From Aldrovandia affinis (Eukaryota; Chordata; Actinopteri; Notacanthiformes; Halosauridae): a DNA stretch of 64,000 bases. Under the pieces are notes generated by a model that had not been told where the DNA came from, ran no database searches, and saw nothing but the letters and a program-made list of their open reading frames with translations. Positions 36,480 through 49,000 of this stretch are shown one piece after another. Position 1 is the first letter of the stretch, and each line of letters starts with the position of its first letter. Location of the stretch: contig JAINUG010000173.1 in NCBI GenBank assembly GCA_029706075.1, forward strand, positions 248,001 to 312,000, written 5' to 3'. The translations under genes were made by a program, and so were the position numbers.

Positions 36480-39400
36480 CCTCACCTTCCTTGCCTCAGG
36501 GGGGCCAGCTAGGGAGCGCTCGCCACACGGTAAGTATCATAGTTTTGTATCTCCCTGTTCTACTTCCTCTGCATCTAACACTACATGCTACCTCCCTATC
36601 CCAGTCCATGTCTCCTCTTCTAGATTGCCTAGAAGGAGAGATTCTACCCATACCCGAAAACCTCTCCAATCTCATCCACCCTCCTAGATCTCCCGGTGTT
36701 GACGTGGTGGTAGCAGGTGGACTATGGAACTGCCAGTCCGCTGTCCGGAAGGCCGATTTCATCTCGGCCCAGGCCTCACTACTCTCCCTGCAGTTCCTGG
36801 GCCTCACGGAACGTGGATCACTCCACAGAACAGGCCACCCCTGCTGCTCTCTCCGCTTCCTACACCTTCTCCCACACTCCATGACCCTCAGGTAGAGGTG
36901 GAGGGACAGGTATACTGATCTCCCCCCTGTGGAGATTTGGTATTGTTCCTCTTCCTCACTTTTCACCCTCCTCTTTTGAATTTCATGCTGTCACTGTCAC
37001 TGTGCCATGTAAACTGCACATTATTGTTCTTTATCGCCCTCCAGGTCCACTGGGGAGTTTCCTAGATGAGATGGATGCCCTACTCAGCTCCTTCCCTGAG
37101 GATGGCACTCCCGTCTTACTCCTTGGTGACTTCAACCTGCCACTGGAGACCTCTCAGGCCTCTGCATTCCTCCCCCTGCTTCAGTCCTTCGACTTCACCC
37201 TGGCTGAATCCCCATCCACCCACAAGGCCGGTAACCAACTGGACCTGATCTTCACTAGGAACTGCGCATCACCCAACATTGCGGTATCTCCTCTACATGT
37301 GTCTGACCATTGCTTTCTGTCTTTCTCCCTCCCCTTCCCCTCTGTGCGTAAACCATCCTCACCTGCTCCCACTGTCCTTGTCCGTCGCAACCTCCGCTCT
37401 CTCTCCCCCACTGCCCTGTCGGCTACTGTTCTATCTTCCCTTCCCCCCTACTGATGCCTTCTCTCACCTATCTGCTGAGGAGGCATCGTCTACCCTACTT
37501 TCCTCTCTCTCCTCCTCCTTTGACTCACACTGTCCTCTATCTACTAAACCTGCGCGCCTCCGACCCCCCGCCCCCTGGCTAACCGACACCATTCGGGCTA
37601 ACAGACTGAAACTGCGAGCGGCAGAAAGGAAATGGAGAAAATCCAAATCCCCTGTAGCTCTGACTGATTTCCACACACTCCTGGCTTCCTTCTCCTCTAA
37701 CCTCTCCTCTGCTAAGTCTGCATTTTTCCTTTCCAAAATTCAATGTTCAGTTTCTAACCCTCGTAAACTCTACTCTACGTTTTCCTCTCTCCTCACCCCT
37801 CCTCCTCCCCCAACCCCCTCCTCTCTAACCGCGGATGACTTCGCATCCTTCTTTCACAAGAAGGTCGATGTCATTCGCAACTCCTTCCCCCCAACCTCTC
37901 CCTCACCCATCTCGCTACCTAAACCTCTCACCCTCCTGTCCTCCTTCTCGCCCCTCCCTGACTCAGACATCCTTCAACTTGTCCTCTCCCACCGTCCTAC
38001 CATCCCATTCCTTCCCCCCTCTTCCAGTCCCTATGGACATCCTCCCCCTTTGTCTCCAATGTCATTAACTCCTCTCTTTCCTCTGCTCTGTCCCCTCTTC
38101 CCTCAAACATGCTCTTGTCCCCCTCCTCAAAAAACCCTCTCTGAATCCTGCTGTTATTTCAAACTTGTCTCTCTCCTCCCATTCCTTTCCAAAACGTTAG
38201 AGCGGGCTGTCTATAACTAACTGTCTGCTCATCTCTTACAGAACGACCTGCTTGATCCCAACCAATCTGGGTTCAGAGCAGGCCACTCCACAGAGACTGC
38301 TCTCCTTGCTGTCACTGAGGCTCTTCACGGGGCTAAGTCCCAATCCCTTAGCTCCGCCCTCCTCCTCCTCGACCTGTCGGCAGCATTCGACACCATGGAC
38401 CACCAGATCCTGCTCTCATCTCTCGTCGAGATGGGAATCTCTGGATCTGCGTTGACATGGTTCAAGTCCTACCTGGCTGACCGGTCCTACCAGGTGGCCT
38501 GGAGAGGATCCCTCTCCTCTCCCCACACCCTCTCTACCGGAGTCCCACAGGGCTCGGTGCTAGGCCCCGTCCTATTTTCTCTGTACACCAAGTCACTTGG
38601 TTCTGTTATTTCTGCTCATGGTTTTTTCTATCACTGTTATGCTGATGACACTCAACTGTTCCTCTCCTTCTCTCCATCTGATACCCAGGTGCCGGCACAG
38701 ATCTCTGCATGCCTGGCTGACATCTCCGCATGGATGTCCACCCACCACCTGAAGCTGAACCTGGGGAAGACAGAGCTGCTCTTCCTCCCAGCGAAGGGCT
38801 CCCCGATGATTGATGCGTCAATCACCGTGGAAGGCTCCATAGTGTCTCCGTCCCAGTCTGCCAGGAGTCTTGGGGTAACCCTGGACAACCAGCTGTGCTT
38901 CTCGAGCCATATTGCAGCCGGAGGATCCGACCATTCCTCACCCAAGAGGCCACTGAACTCCTGGTCCAGGCCCTGGTGATCTCACGTCTGGACTACTGCA
39001 ATTCCTTGCTGGCAGGCCTTCCGGCCTGTGTCATCAAGTCACTGCAACTAGTCCAGAACACTGCCGCTCGTCTGGTGTTCAACCAGCCAAAGTTCACCCA
39101 CGTCACCCCTCTACTCTCCTCTCTGCACTGGCTCCCCATCGCAGCATGCATCAGATTCAAATCACTGGTGCTTGCTTTTCAAGCGGCCAGAGGTACTGCT
39201 CCCCCTTACCTCCAGTCACTCATCACTCCCTACACCCCTCCCAGACCCCTCCGCTCCGCCTCCTCTGGTAAAAAGACTGTCCCTTCCCTCCGGGTGCCTG
39301 GCAGCCACTCCTCGCGGTCTCGCCTCTTCTCTGTCCTGATCCCTCGCTGGTGGAACGACCTTTCGCAATTGGTCAGGACCGCGGAATCACTTGCGATCTT

Positions 39401-39722
39401 CCGCAAGAGACTCAAAACCCACCTCTTCAGACTCCACTACCACTGAACTCTGACCATCTAGCTAAATTGTCTTCACCACTGTTTACTTGTTCAACACTAT
39501 ACTCAAAAAATAATAATAATAAAAAAAAAAATAATAATTCACTAACCTTTTCCATCCCGGTGTTACAGGTATGGTACACAGATGCCTGCAATGATGTCTA
39601 TTGCTGTATTCCTGCACTGATCTCATGCGCTAACTGTGATTGTTCCTACCATGTATTAATGCACATCTTGTAAGTTACTCTGGATAAGAGTGTCTGCTAA
39701 ATGTTTAAAATGTAAATGTAAA
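36480..39722 (+). pseudogene. L2-type LINE, nearly full length, several frameshifts
   Basis: Endonuclease: VAGGLWNCQSAVRKADFI (36705-36760), then FDFTLAESPSTHKAGNQLDL and VSDHCFLSFSLPF to 37340. RT: FRAGHSTETALL (38270), LLLLDLSAAFDTMDHQILL (38360-38420), GVPQGSVLGPVLFSLY (about 38540) and YADDTQLFL (38638 on), catalytic Asp residues intact. The C-terminus is RWWNDLSQLVRT...LKTHLFRLHYH at 39446. The frame breaks at about 36830, 37450, 38100-38250 and 38925; at the last about a dozen residues are missing. The 3' UTR ends in a UnaL2-like stem-loop (39668-39705) and ATGTAA units. It lies downstream of, and antisense to, stmn3. Confidence 0.85.
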
Positions 39723-39953
39723 ATATCTCTGTTTGTAAATCTGTTATTGTAAAGAGGACATTGAGAAATTACAGATTGGTATGGTAAATTGTGAACTATA
39801 GGAATTGCAATAATCAACCTGAAAACTCTATTGCATGACAAATTAAATTAGTAGACGCAGAACAATGACCTTGAATTACAGAAAGTTTTTAAAAAGTTGC
39901 ATTTGTCTTTTCCTATCCCAAACACTTCAGACACAGAAACCCCCCTGGGAAAG

Positions 39954-40013
39954 TTAACCGGAAAGCTCTGCTTGCAGCTCCTTGTTCCGACGGACTTCGG
40001 CAGCGTGCTTCTC
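39954..40013 (-). CDS. stmn3: stmn3 coding exon 5 and stop codon
   Basis: 60 nt encoding [19 protein letters not shown] and TAA (39954-39956). The acceptor is TTTTTTTCCAG. The short last exon and the [10 protein letters not shown] motif are typical of stathmins. It was found by looking for the expected C-terminus; it is too short for ordinary ORF calling. Confidence 0.9.
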   Translation of the reverse strand, partial: EKHAAEVRRNKELQAELSG

Positions 40014-43000
40014 CTGGAAAAAAACATGGATCACAGGAAATACATCAGACATTGACAGGGCTCTGATAAAAGCATTTGTGTTTTAGTAATGCCAGCTGTA
40101 GGCAAGGTCAGAATAAAGGAAACACCAACAAGTGTCTTAATAGGGTGTTGGGCAACAGGCTGTTCTTGATTCCTCTCTGTTTGCCTTGCATCTCGAACCA
40201 ATGCATGGACATCAAGGTCTTGGGGTATATGCTTTCCACCACAGTTGCCCCTAGTTGATGATGTCTTTCCCTCAAACTGCCATGCCAACATCACCTTAGC
40301 CACTGTTCCTTGTGAAACATCAGCATTTTGAGCGATCTTCATCACTGAAGCTCCTGCCAGATGTGCCCCCAGCAATCAGCCCTCTTTCTTTTTTTAAACG
40401 TTTGTTTCTGACCAGTGCTACACCGACTTCTGCTGAACTTTGCACCTGCCGTTGTCAGTAAATTCAATCTTTATTTGCTGTTTGTTGAGAAAGAGATTGA
40501 CATGCTTCTGAAATGACATGGACGCCAGGAATTGTGGCTTACACTGAAACACTGTGCTTAGTGGGAAGATTATCGTCCTCTCCAGTTCTTTCTGGTTGCT
40601 CCTATCAGCAGTGTTTTGTTAGCAGGGGAGCTTCGCTTTCCTCCATGTATTGTAATTACTTCACTGTTTTACTGGCAGAGGAGATCACAGCAGGTTTCGG
40701 CATTGTAGCCTATATGAAATGCAGCCATAATGTACTTATTATTGTAATTGATAAGATGGCTCTAAATTAGGGTTCTAAATTAGAGCCCTTCATGGTAACT
40801 GATAGGAAATAGTGCCCTACATTGTAATTGAAATGAAATAGAGCTCTTTGCTGTAAATTGATAGTAAATATGACTCTTTATTGTAAATGGTATGAAATGG
40901 TTTGACTGTCCGCCTCCGGGGGAGGGGGGAGGGTGAGCCGGCATGAGTCCGTCGAGGAGCAGGAAAAAGGCGTCCGTGGTAGATTGCTGTCTCGGAAGAG
41001 GCGGATAAAAAATCGGCCCAGAAATAGTGTCTCGCCCCAGGGGACGGGCAGCGGACTCATGGGGGAGGGTGAATTGAGATAAATAGAGGGTATAATTGGC
41101 AACCAAATTGGGAGAAAAAATGGGGAAAAATTTGAAATACATTTATTTAAAAAAATAAAAATACATGTGGGTGTGGTGGGGGTTTGGTTTCATAATGGCC
41201 AATCAGAACACCTATTTTCTATCCCTTTAAATACCAGTGCGCTAATGCTATAGCAAATTGGCAATTTCCTGACATGGATGACAGTGGCTGCGCCAGGAGC
41301 GCTTCTCAAAAGAGGAGAGCGAATCAGATGGGGAAAAAAATAAGCACATCACATTAACTTGTTATTTTCATGATTTGAGTTTATATTTTGAGACCTACAT
41401 TGTTAAAATAAAGTATTTTATTTTACCATCTCTTTTTTTCCTTATTTGTAGACTTTCCAACTTAAAAAACAATGTTTATTTTCTTCTAATTTAATGTAAT
41501 TGTTAAATGGAAAGCAATAAATACATAAACTCACAACTGCAACTAGGCCTGTTTCATTTATGTTCATCATGCAGTAGGCCTACATGCGTCACCCTGGAGT
41601 GTGCATCACAAACCACCTTGATATTAATGGAGTGGACCCCCTTCCGATTCACATAAATTATACTGTGATCAGATGGTGCGCGCAACTGCACATGTGTGCA
41701 GTCAATGGCACCCAAGACCCCAGGGAATCCACATTGGGTATAAAAATCTTGTTTAGTTCTCTGCTGGTGGTCGGGTGTAGGAAAAGTAATAAACTCATTT
41801 GCATGTTGGACAAGACTGAAATAAACTGCATGTACAGCCGAACTGATAGCCGTCTGGCCAACACCAGCTACCAAATCCAGGGTATCGCTCACGGTATCAC
41901 CTTTGGCGTCCAATTATGTACTCCATTTTCTGTAGTGTAAATGGAAAGAATAAAACCCTTTCCCATAAGAAAAACAATGTGCATACAAACATATATTTAT
42001 TTAACAGGTGTATCTTACTGAACGGTAGCGATGGATGGCCTGCTGGCTTCAGTCTTTCATGTCCGTGCATTGAATAACCACAAGCTGTGGTAAAATAGTT
42101 TTTAGCTTAATTGATTACGCTTGCAAGTTACCCATGGATTGACGATTTGCCTCAACGTGGGGGAAATTCACAATATTCACAAAACATTCTCATGTGATTT
42201 CAGATAACCTTATGTTCATATGTGCGCATCAATAAAGTCACCAAATTGCACAGAGCGCCAGCGTTTGCGTTAAGAGGTGGTCTAGTTGGATATTAACGCA
42301 AACTCATTATTTGACACCAAACTTGTATAGCGCCGACTGTTTTCATTGTCACACCCCCTATTGTGCTGCCCAACCCATAGTCGCGCAAATGCCTTCATTG
42401 CGCACCATGAAATTGCCAAACTCGGCGGAGATGGGAAATATTCCTTTTGCGACAGATGAAACTGGCAATTTGCCAGCACTAGGGCATAACGCCACTTAGC
42501 GCCGGCATGAAAATAGGGCCCATAGTGTCTTAATAGGGCATGGTGTCATCATGAGTCACCAGAACAGCTTCAATGCACCTTGGCATAGATTGTTCAAGTG
42601 TCTGGAACTCTATTGGAGGGATGAAGTTCTTTATTGTATTTGTAGGAAATATGGGTCTAGATTTGAATTTATAGGAAATAAGGTGATTCATTATAATTGT
42701 GTTATTATTCATATTGTATTAATTGTTAGGAAATAGGAAATATTCCTGCAACTGCAATTGGAAATATGACAATACAGTAGAACCTCTGAGATAAAAACCT
42801 CACACGGTATGATGGTCAACCAAACACGGTATGAAACTGGAAGCAGCATACACAATAATGCTTAACAATATCATGCTCTGATGCAAAAAGGCAAACTGAA
42901 ATGAATCACACTTTCCATTGATAAAAAACTCAATCAAAATTAGCACTATTGCTAAATAATACAGTTTAGGAAACAGTGTTTGGTTTGATATAATAAAGGA

Positions 43001-46000
43001 TCAGAAAATAATCAAACATTTTGCCAAGGAAGCTATAGATAGCGGGTCATTGAAAAGAAGATGTATAGCTCAGAAAGCCAAAATTAATTTAAAAAATTTT
43101 TAATTAAAAAAATGTTCTAATAAGATCCTGATTACAGCTGGCTTGACTATTAATTTAAACTAAGGTTTATAACTACAAAATGAGAGTAGCCTATTTACAA
43201 ATAAGGTGACAGTAATGCAAGTAAATATTCCAATCAATAAATTCAAATCATTTAAATTGTTGCATTTTTTGATGCCACTTTGATATCACAGTTACAAACT
43301 CCATCCTCCATCTCCAAACTACTGTATAAACAAAATGTTCTTAAAAGAAAATAGGTATTTGACATTTTGCACAGGCCCACCTGAGACTCTTTTCCCCAGC
43401 CCCAGTTTCTGAGCCCCTGATGTGACAGAACTGAACAGTATTGATAGATTGAGATTTTGATTAAAAAAGGCCTTGCCTAGGCCTCCCGGGTGGTCTAGTG
43501 GTTTCAACATCTGACGCTGGCCACCGCGACAGGGGTTCCACCGGCCACGCCAGAGTCGGCTCGGCACAGGAGTGGCTCTGGGGTGCCGGAGTTACGGTCG
43601 ACAGCATGACGAGTGCCGTCTCGGAGGAGACGATACTTCGCCTTTGTCACTGCCGGTCACAAGGCTACGGCAACGAACTACAAGGGAGGGATTGACCTGA
43701 GAATAGCGGGAGTAATGGGCTACCAAATTGGGAGAAAAACTGGATAAAATCAGAAACAAAAGAAGAAGAAAATAGGCCTCACCTTTTCACGGAGCCGTTG
43801 CTTGAGCGCCATGAGGTGGGCCTCGCGGTTCTCCTTTCTGGCCTCCATCTTGTGGTTGAGCTTCTCCTCAGCCAGCCTGCTGAACTTGTTGTTCTCCACC
43901 AAGGCCCTGTGCAGCACCTCCCGCTCATGGTCTCTCTTCTCAGCAAGCTGTCTCAACACCTGGGCCTCCTGGGACTGTGGAGACAGAGGACACACATGTG
44001 TGCATGACCCAACTGACTCGCCTGCATGTGTGTGTGCATGCATGTGTTCTGATGTGTTCATTTCTGTTACATTTACACCAGTATTAGATATGTTTGAAAC
44101 CAAAGGGTGTTTGGTTGATCTGGATGGATAGTACCTTAGGTGATGGGCAGCCCACTCATGTAAATGGGTGCTCTAACCTCTGGTTCCGACAGATCATCAT
44201 AGCTCATGTATGGCTCCTCGGAACTGCTAGTGTATGGCAGTGGCCACACCCTGTTTCCTAACCTCAGCTGGTTAGCAAAACTACATGAGTGAACCTGTAT
44301 GGTGGATTCCTGCAGCTGAGGGACATCTCCCCTCAGTACATGAAGACTGCAATGGCGGAATAGGCGGGTTTGGCTGGTAGACTGAATCACCCGGTTATGA
44401 GGGCGAAGCAGCAGCAGCCGTTCATTCGACTGTGGCATTCCTTCGGGGCATCTATAGGAGTGCCAATAACCCGCTGCCTTGCGGTGTGTGGCATTGGTTT
44501 GCCAAAGGCTAGCAGAGTCAACTGTACCCAAACCTCAGTAGTTCTGGCATCACACTGAGTATCCAGCCACTTGAAAACATGATGAGTACAACCTACAGCT
44601 CCAGGGTTAAAGCCCCTGCATTGAATCTTCCCACTCAGGAGACTGTTGACACCCAGTCCCATGACGACGGCATCCAAAACCCTTCTGGGAGGGCCTCGTC
44701 TGATAAAAGTAGTCACCTGAAGGGGCTTGCTAGACCAAGTAAAACCATCTTCTTTAGTCAGCTAAACTGTCGTAGCCTTTCTTCTCTGTCTTCCAGAGAA
44801 GAACTTAACAAACACCTTTGTGACTACAATATATCCATTGCCTGTATACAAGAACACCGTCAAATGCATGGACAAGACAACCCTGACATCCTTGTATCTA
44901 GTATAGGGTCTTCAACCATTTTTACTTCCTCCACAACACAGAACCTACATGGTTCTGCCATTGGGGGTGTAGCAATTGCTGTCAAAACATCTTTGCTCCC
45001 TCTGCTCATTTCCATCTCTAAGATTAACAGTAGAATAATGCTAGCAGTCTTTAAAGGCAATCCAAAGATATACGTCGTCTCCTGCTATTCTCCAACTAAC
45101 GTCAGTGACGAATCATCTATTACCAATTTTTTTGAGCATCTCAATGAAACTATCGCCTCCATTCCCCAGCATGCCCTCCTTCTTATTGGTGGTGACTTCA
45201 ACGCCCATGTACCAAGGAAGTTTTCCTACCACCCTGCTACTAACTGAAATGGTCAGTTTCTCACTGAATTTGTTAACCAAAATAACCTTCTTATCACCAA
45301 TACAATGTTTCAGAAATCATCAAAGAAACTCTGGACTCATTGCTCACCTAATAAGTTCCTATCACAGATCGACTTCATTCTCTGTCGTAAACGATGGAGA
45401 AATAGCATCCAAGATTCCCAAGCATATTCCACCTCTGATCCGATTGGTTCCGACCATCGCATTGTCTGTGCTAAGGTTAGGCTCAGTCTTCGTTCTGCAA
45501 AACCATCTGCTCGCTTGAAGCTAAATTTGGCCCCCATGACTACGGATCAAAATCTTGCATCTGCAATTGAGGACCATATTTCAGATGAGTGGTTCTCTAT
45601 GGACACTGACGTCCAGTCCTATGGCAACTTTGTTGATATATGTGTGAAAATTGGGAAGTCAATCCTTCCGACTCAAACTAAACTGCCCCCCAACCTTGTT
45701 TGCACTAGCCCAGTTAACTTAGCTAGGACCAATGTGCTAGCTTCCACAATCGATGATCTCCCTGCTACTCAGTCCAACCTCAGAGCCGTGTATGACGAGC
45801 AAGAAGACATTAGAGTCAACAACATACTTAGTACTTTTGACAAACGTGAATTCACCAGTGACTTGCATTGTGCCTGGAAATTAATTAAACAGCTCTCTGG
45901 TAAGCGGTCCAACACTGTATTCATCCAAGGTGAAGATCGAATGGCCTCATGGAAGTCTCATTTTGAAAACCTTCTGAATTCCGATAATAATACCAATGCT

Positions 46001-49000
46001 CAAGGTACAATTGACCCAATCTTTAAAACCAACTCTAACATTCCCACCGGCAAATTTTCTCAAGCCGAGGTCAATACGGCTATCGCGCAAATGAAACTTG
46101 GTAAGGCCCCTGGTATGGACAGCATCCCTATCGAAGTCTGGAGGCACCAGTTAAACAACTTTCTAAATATTCTAGAGAAATTTCAATCAGGGTTCAGAAC
46201 AAATCATAGCACAGAAACTGCTCTCACAAAGATAGTCAGCGATCTGAGACTTAATATTGATGCAAATAAGATTTTGGTTCTGGTTCTCTTAGATTTAAGT
46301 GTAGCATTCGACACAGTTGACCATGAAATTCTCTTAAATCGCCTTGAAAACTGGGTTGGTCTCTCTGAATGTGTTCTAACCTGGCTCCGAACTTACATTA
46401 CAGGAAGAAAATTGTATGTTAGTCTGGGGGACCATGTATCAGAGAAACATGACATAACCTTTGGTGTCGCACAAGGGACCTGCCTTGCCCCTCTGCTGTT
46501 TTCACTATACATGCTTCCTCTAGGTGATATCATCAGGGAACATGACGTTAGTTTCCATAGCTACGCTGACGATACACAATTGTACATATCCGTTGAGCCA
46601 AGTGATGTAGATGCCTTAAGCTCCCTTACTGCCTGTCTGTCGGCAATAAATAAATGGATGAATAATAACTTTCTAAAACTTAATGAGGATAAGACAGAAA
46701 TCCTATTGGTTGGCCCCAAATCCAAAAGGGATGAGCTGCTTAAAGGACTTGGCAATCTGACTCCCTGGATCAAACCAGAAGTAACAAGTCTGGGTGTTAT
46801 TTTAGACTCCGATCTAAGTTTTACGCACCATATAAGCAAAGTGACCAAGGTGGCATTCTTTCACCTCAGAAACATTGCCAAGGTACAGCCATTCCTGACC
46901 CAGCAAGATGCTGAAAAATTAATTCATGCGTTTATCTCAAGTAGACTAGACTATTGCAATACACTCTTTACTGGTCTTCCTAAAGAGTCCATTGAGAGGC
47001 TGCAGCTTATCCAGAACTCCGCTGCCAGACTACTAACTAAAACAAAGAAGAGAGAACACATCACTCCAGTCTTAGCTACACTGCACTGGCTCCCTGTATC
47101 TACCAGAATTGATTTTAAAGTCCTTCTACTTGTGTTCAAAGCTCTAAATGGCTTAGGACTGGCCTATATCACAGATTCCCTGTCGTTCTATGCTCCTTCA
47201 GAGCCCTTAGATCCTCTACTGCTGGTTTTTTAGATACTCGAAACCCCACCCAAAAGAAAATTGGAGATGCAGCCTTCTTCAGCTATGCTCCCAAATTGTG
47301 GAACAGTCTACCCAAAGATATTAGAGAGGCAGGCTCTGTTGACATCTTTAAACGGCACTTAAAAACATCTTTAACCTAGCCTTTTTCTAGCACCACGTCT
47401 TATAGTATGCGTGCCTCACATGGAGTCCCATATGCTGTTTTTAAATGACCTTTTATGCCCTTAAATGTCTTTTTTTCTATCAGTAAATTGACGAATCGGG
47501 GAGGGGAAGTGTCCCCTATTTTATTGTTTTATTGTTTTAATTCATTCTTTTATTTTCCTTGACATGCATTGCTTTCATTGATGTTTTATTGTTTTATATT
47601 TTGCTTACTCTTAACACTCTTGTTTTATATCTTGTTTTACTTTGTCTGTGAAGCACTTTGCGCTGCATTTCAATGCATGAATGGTGCTATATAAATAAAG
47701 CTTATTATTATTATTATTACATTCACTACTTAAGCAGAACTTCAGAGAAATTGTAAGCAGAGAAATCACAGAATCGCAGACTACTAGAGCAGCTATGGGA
47801 CAAACAACGTATCGCATAAATCAAACAATGTTTTTTTGAGGTAAGGGAAAAACATCAGTTTTGTCAGTTCTTGCAGGGGTGATTAAGGGATAATTCTGGT
47901 ATTTTTCAACCCAGGCTCTATTTCTGATTTGTGTGCTATGATATTCATCAGTACTTACAACAATTTAATTGCTTGAGTTTGTATATTCACGCTTTAGTGA
48001 ATAACATTATGTTATAAGGTGTTATGCTCATTAAAAAAAAATCTTGCAATCTAAGTTTCCCTAAAGTGTGAAAGTTTTGGTTTCTAAAAGGACATTTGGG
48101 TGCTTTTGGGATCTTGTTTGCATGCCTCAATTGCCTCTGTGGATTGTACTGGAGCCTGTTCTCAGCAGCAAGTTGCTATATACTAACTCAATCCACAAAA
48201 TTGTTGTATGTACTGATTGATATCATGGCACACAAGTCAGCAGAATTATCTTTTAAGTGATTCAGCATTGTCTCTTTGATTTTGATGATTTAGGCCTTCA
48301 GAAATAGCATTCAGCATCTCAATTGAGAATGCCAATATCTTCTTTCAGTGAGGGTAATACTCAGTTTGTCTCTGAGGGAAAGATTGGCTCTTTGTTTTTG
48401 ATGATTCACAGAAACAGCATATCGTATTTTATGTAGGTACTTCTGTGAGACTTCACAATAGCAGGAAGTCTGATGGCATGATTATACCCCCTGGAAACAG
48501 TACACCCCCTCTGGCAAGTCTTTTCATGTTTTAAGGGTTCTCAATATTCTTTTCCTTACAAGACTTTGTAACAGATTTCATAATTTAACCTAGCTCTTTC
48601 CCATTTCTTCTGTCGATTGTCAGGCATTGTCAATTGTCAGGCATTGTATTCCATATGAAACACGTTTGAGTGGTTGTGGAACGGTAAGGAACAACTTTGA
48701 GCCCTTCTTCTGATCTCTTATTTCACAAATGAAGATGGTAAGGCCTTAAATGCATGAATCTAAACCCTTAAGCAAGCTGTTCTCCATTTCTATTGTTCTG
48801 ATGAACAGTAATTTCTGAAGAATCTCAATAGTCAGCCAGTGGTGTCTTTTGTTAGACTATGAGCTTATTTGAGATGATTTTTGAACCCGTTGTCTTTTAA
48901 ATTGGTACAGAGATGGTGCTCAATCAAGGAAGGAGCTGGGCTGGTATCCCTGTCAAGTTATGAGAGAGTGCTCCAGACAGGGTTTGATGTAAGTTGAACA

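Noticed and set aside
37279-38220. 313-codon frame as a host gene
   Set aside because: It is one of several shifted frames of the L2-type LINE, and part of it is out of frame with the true product.
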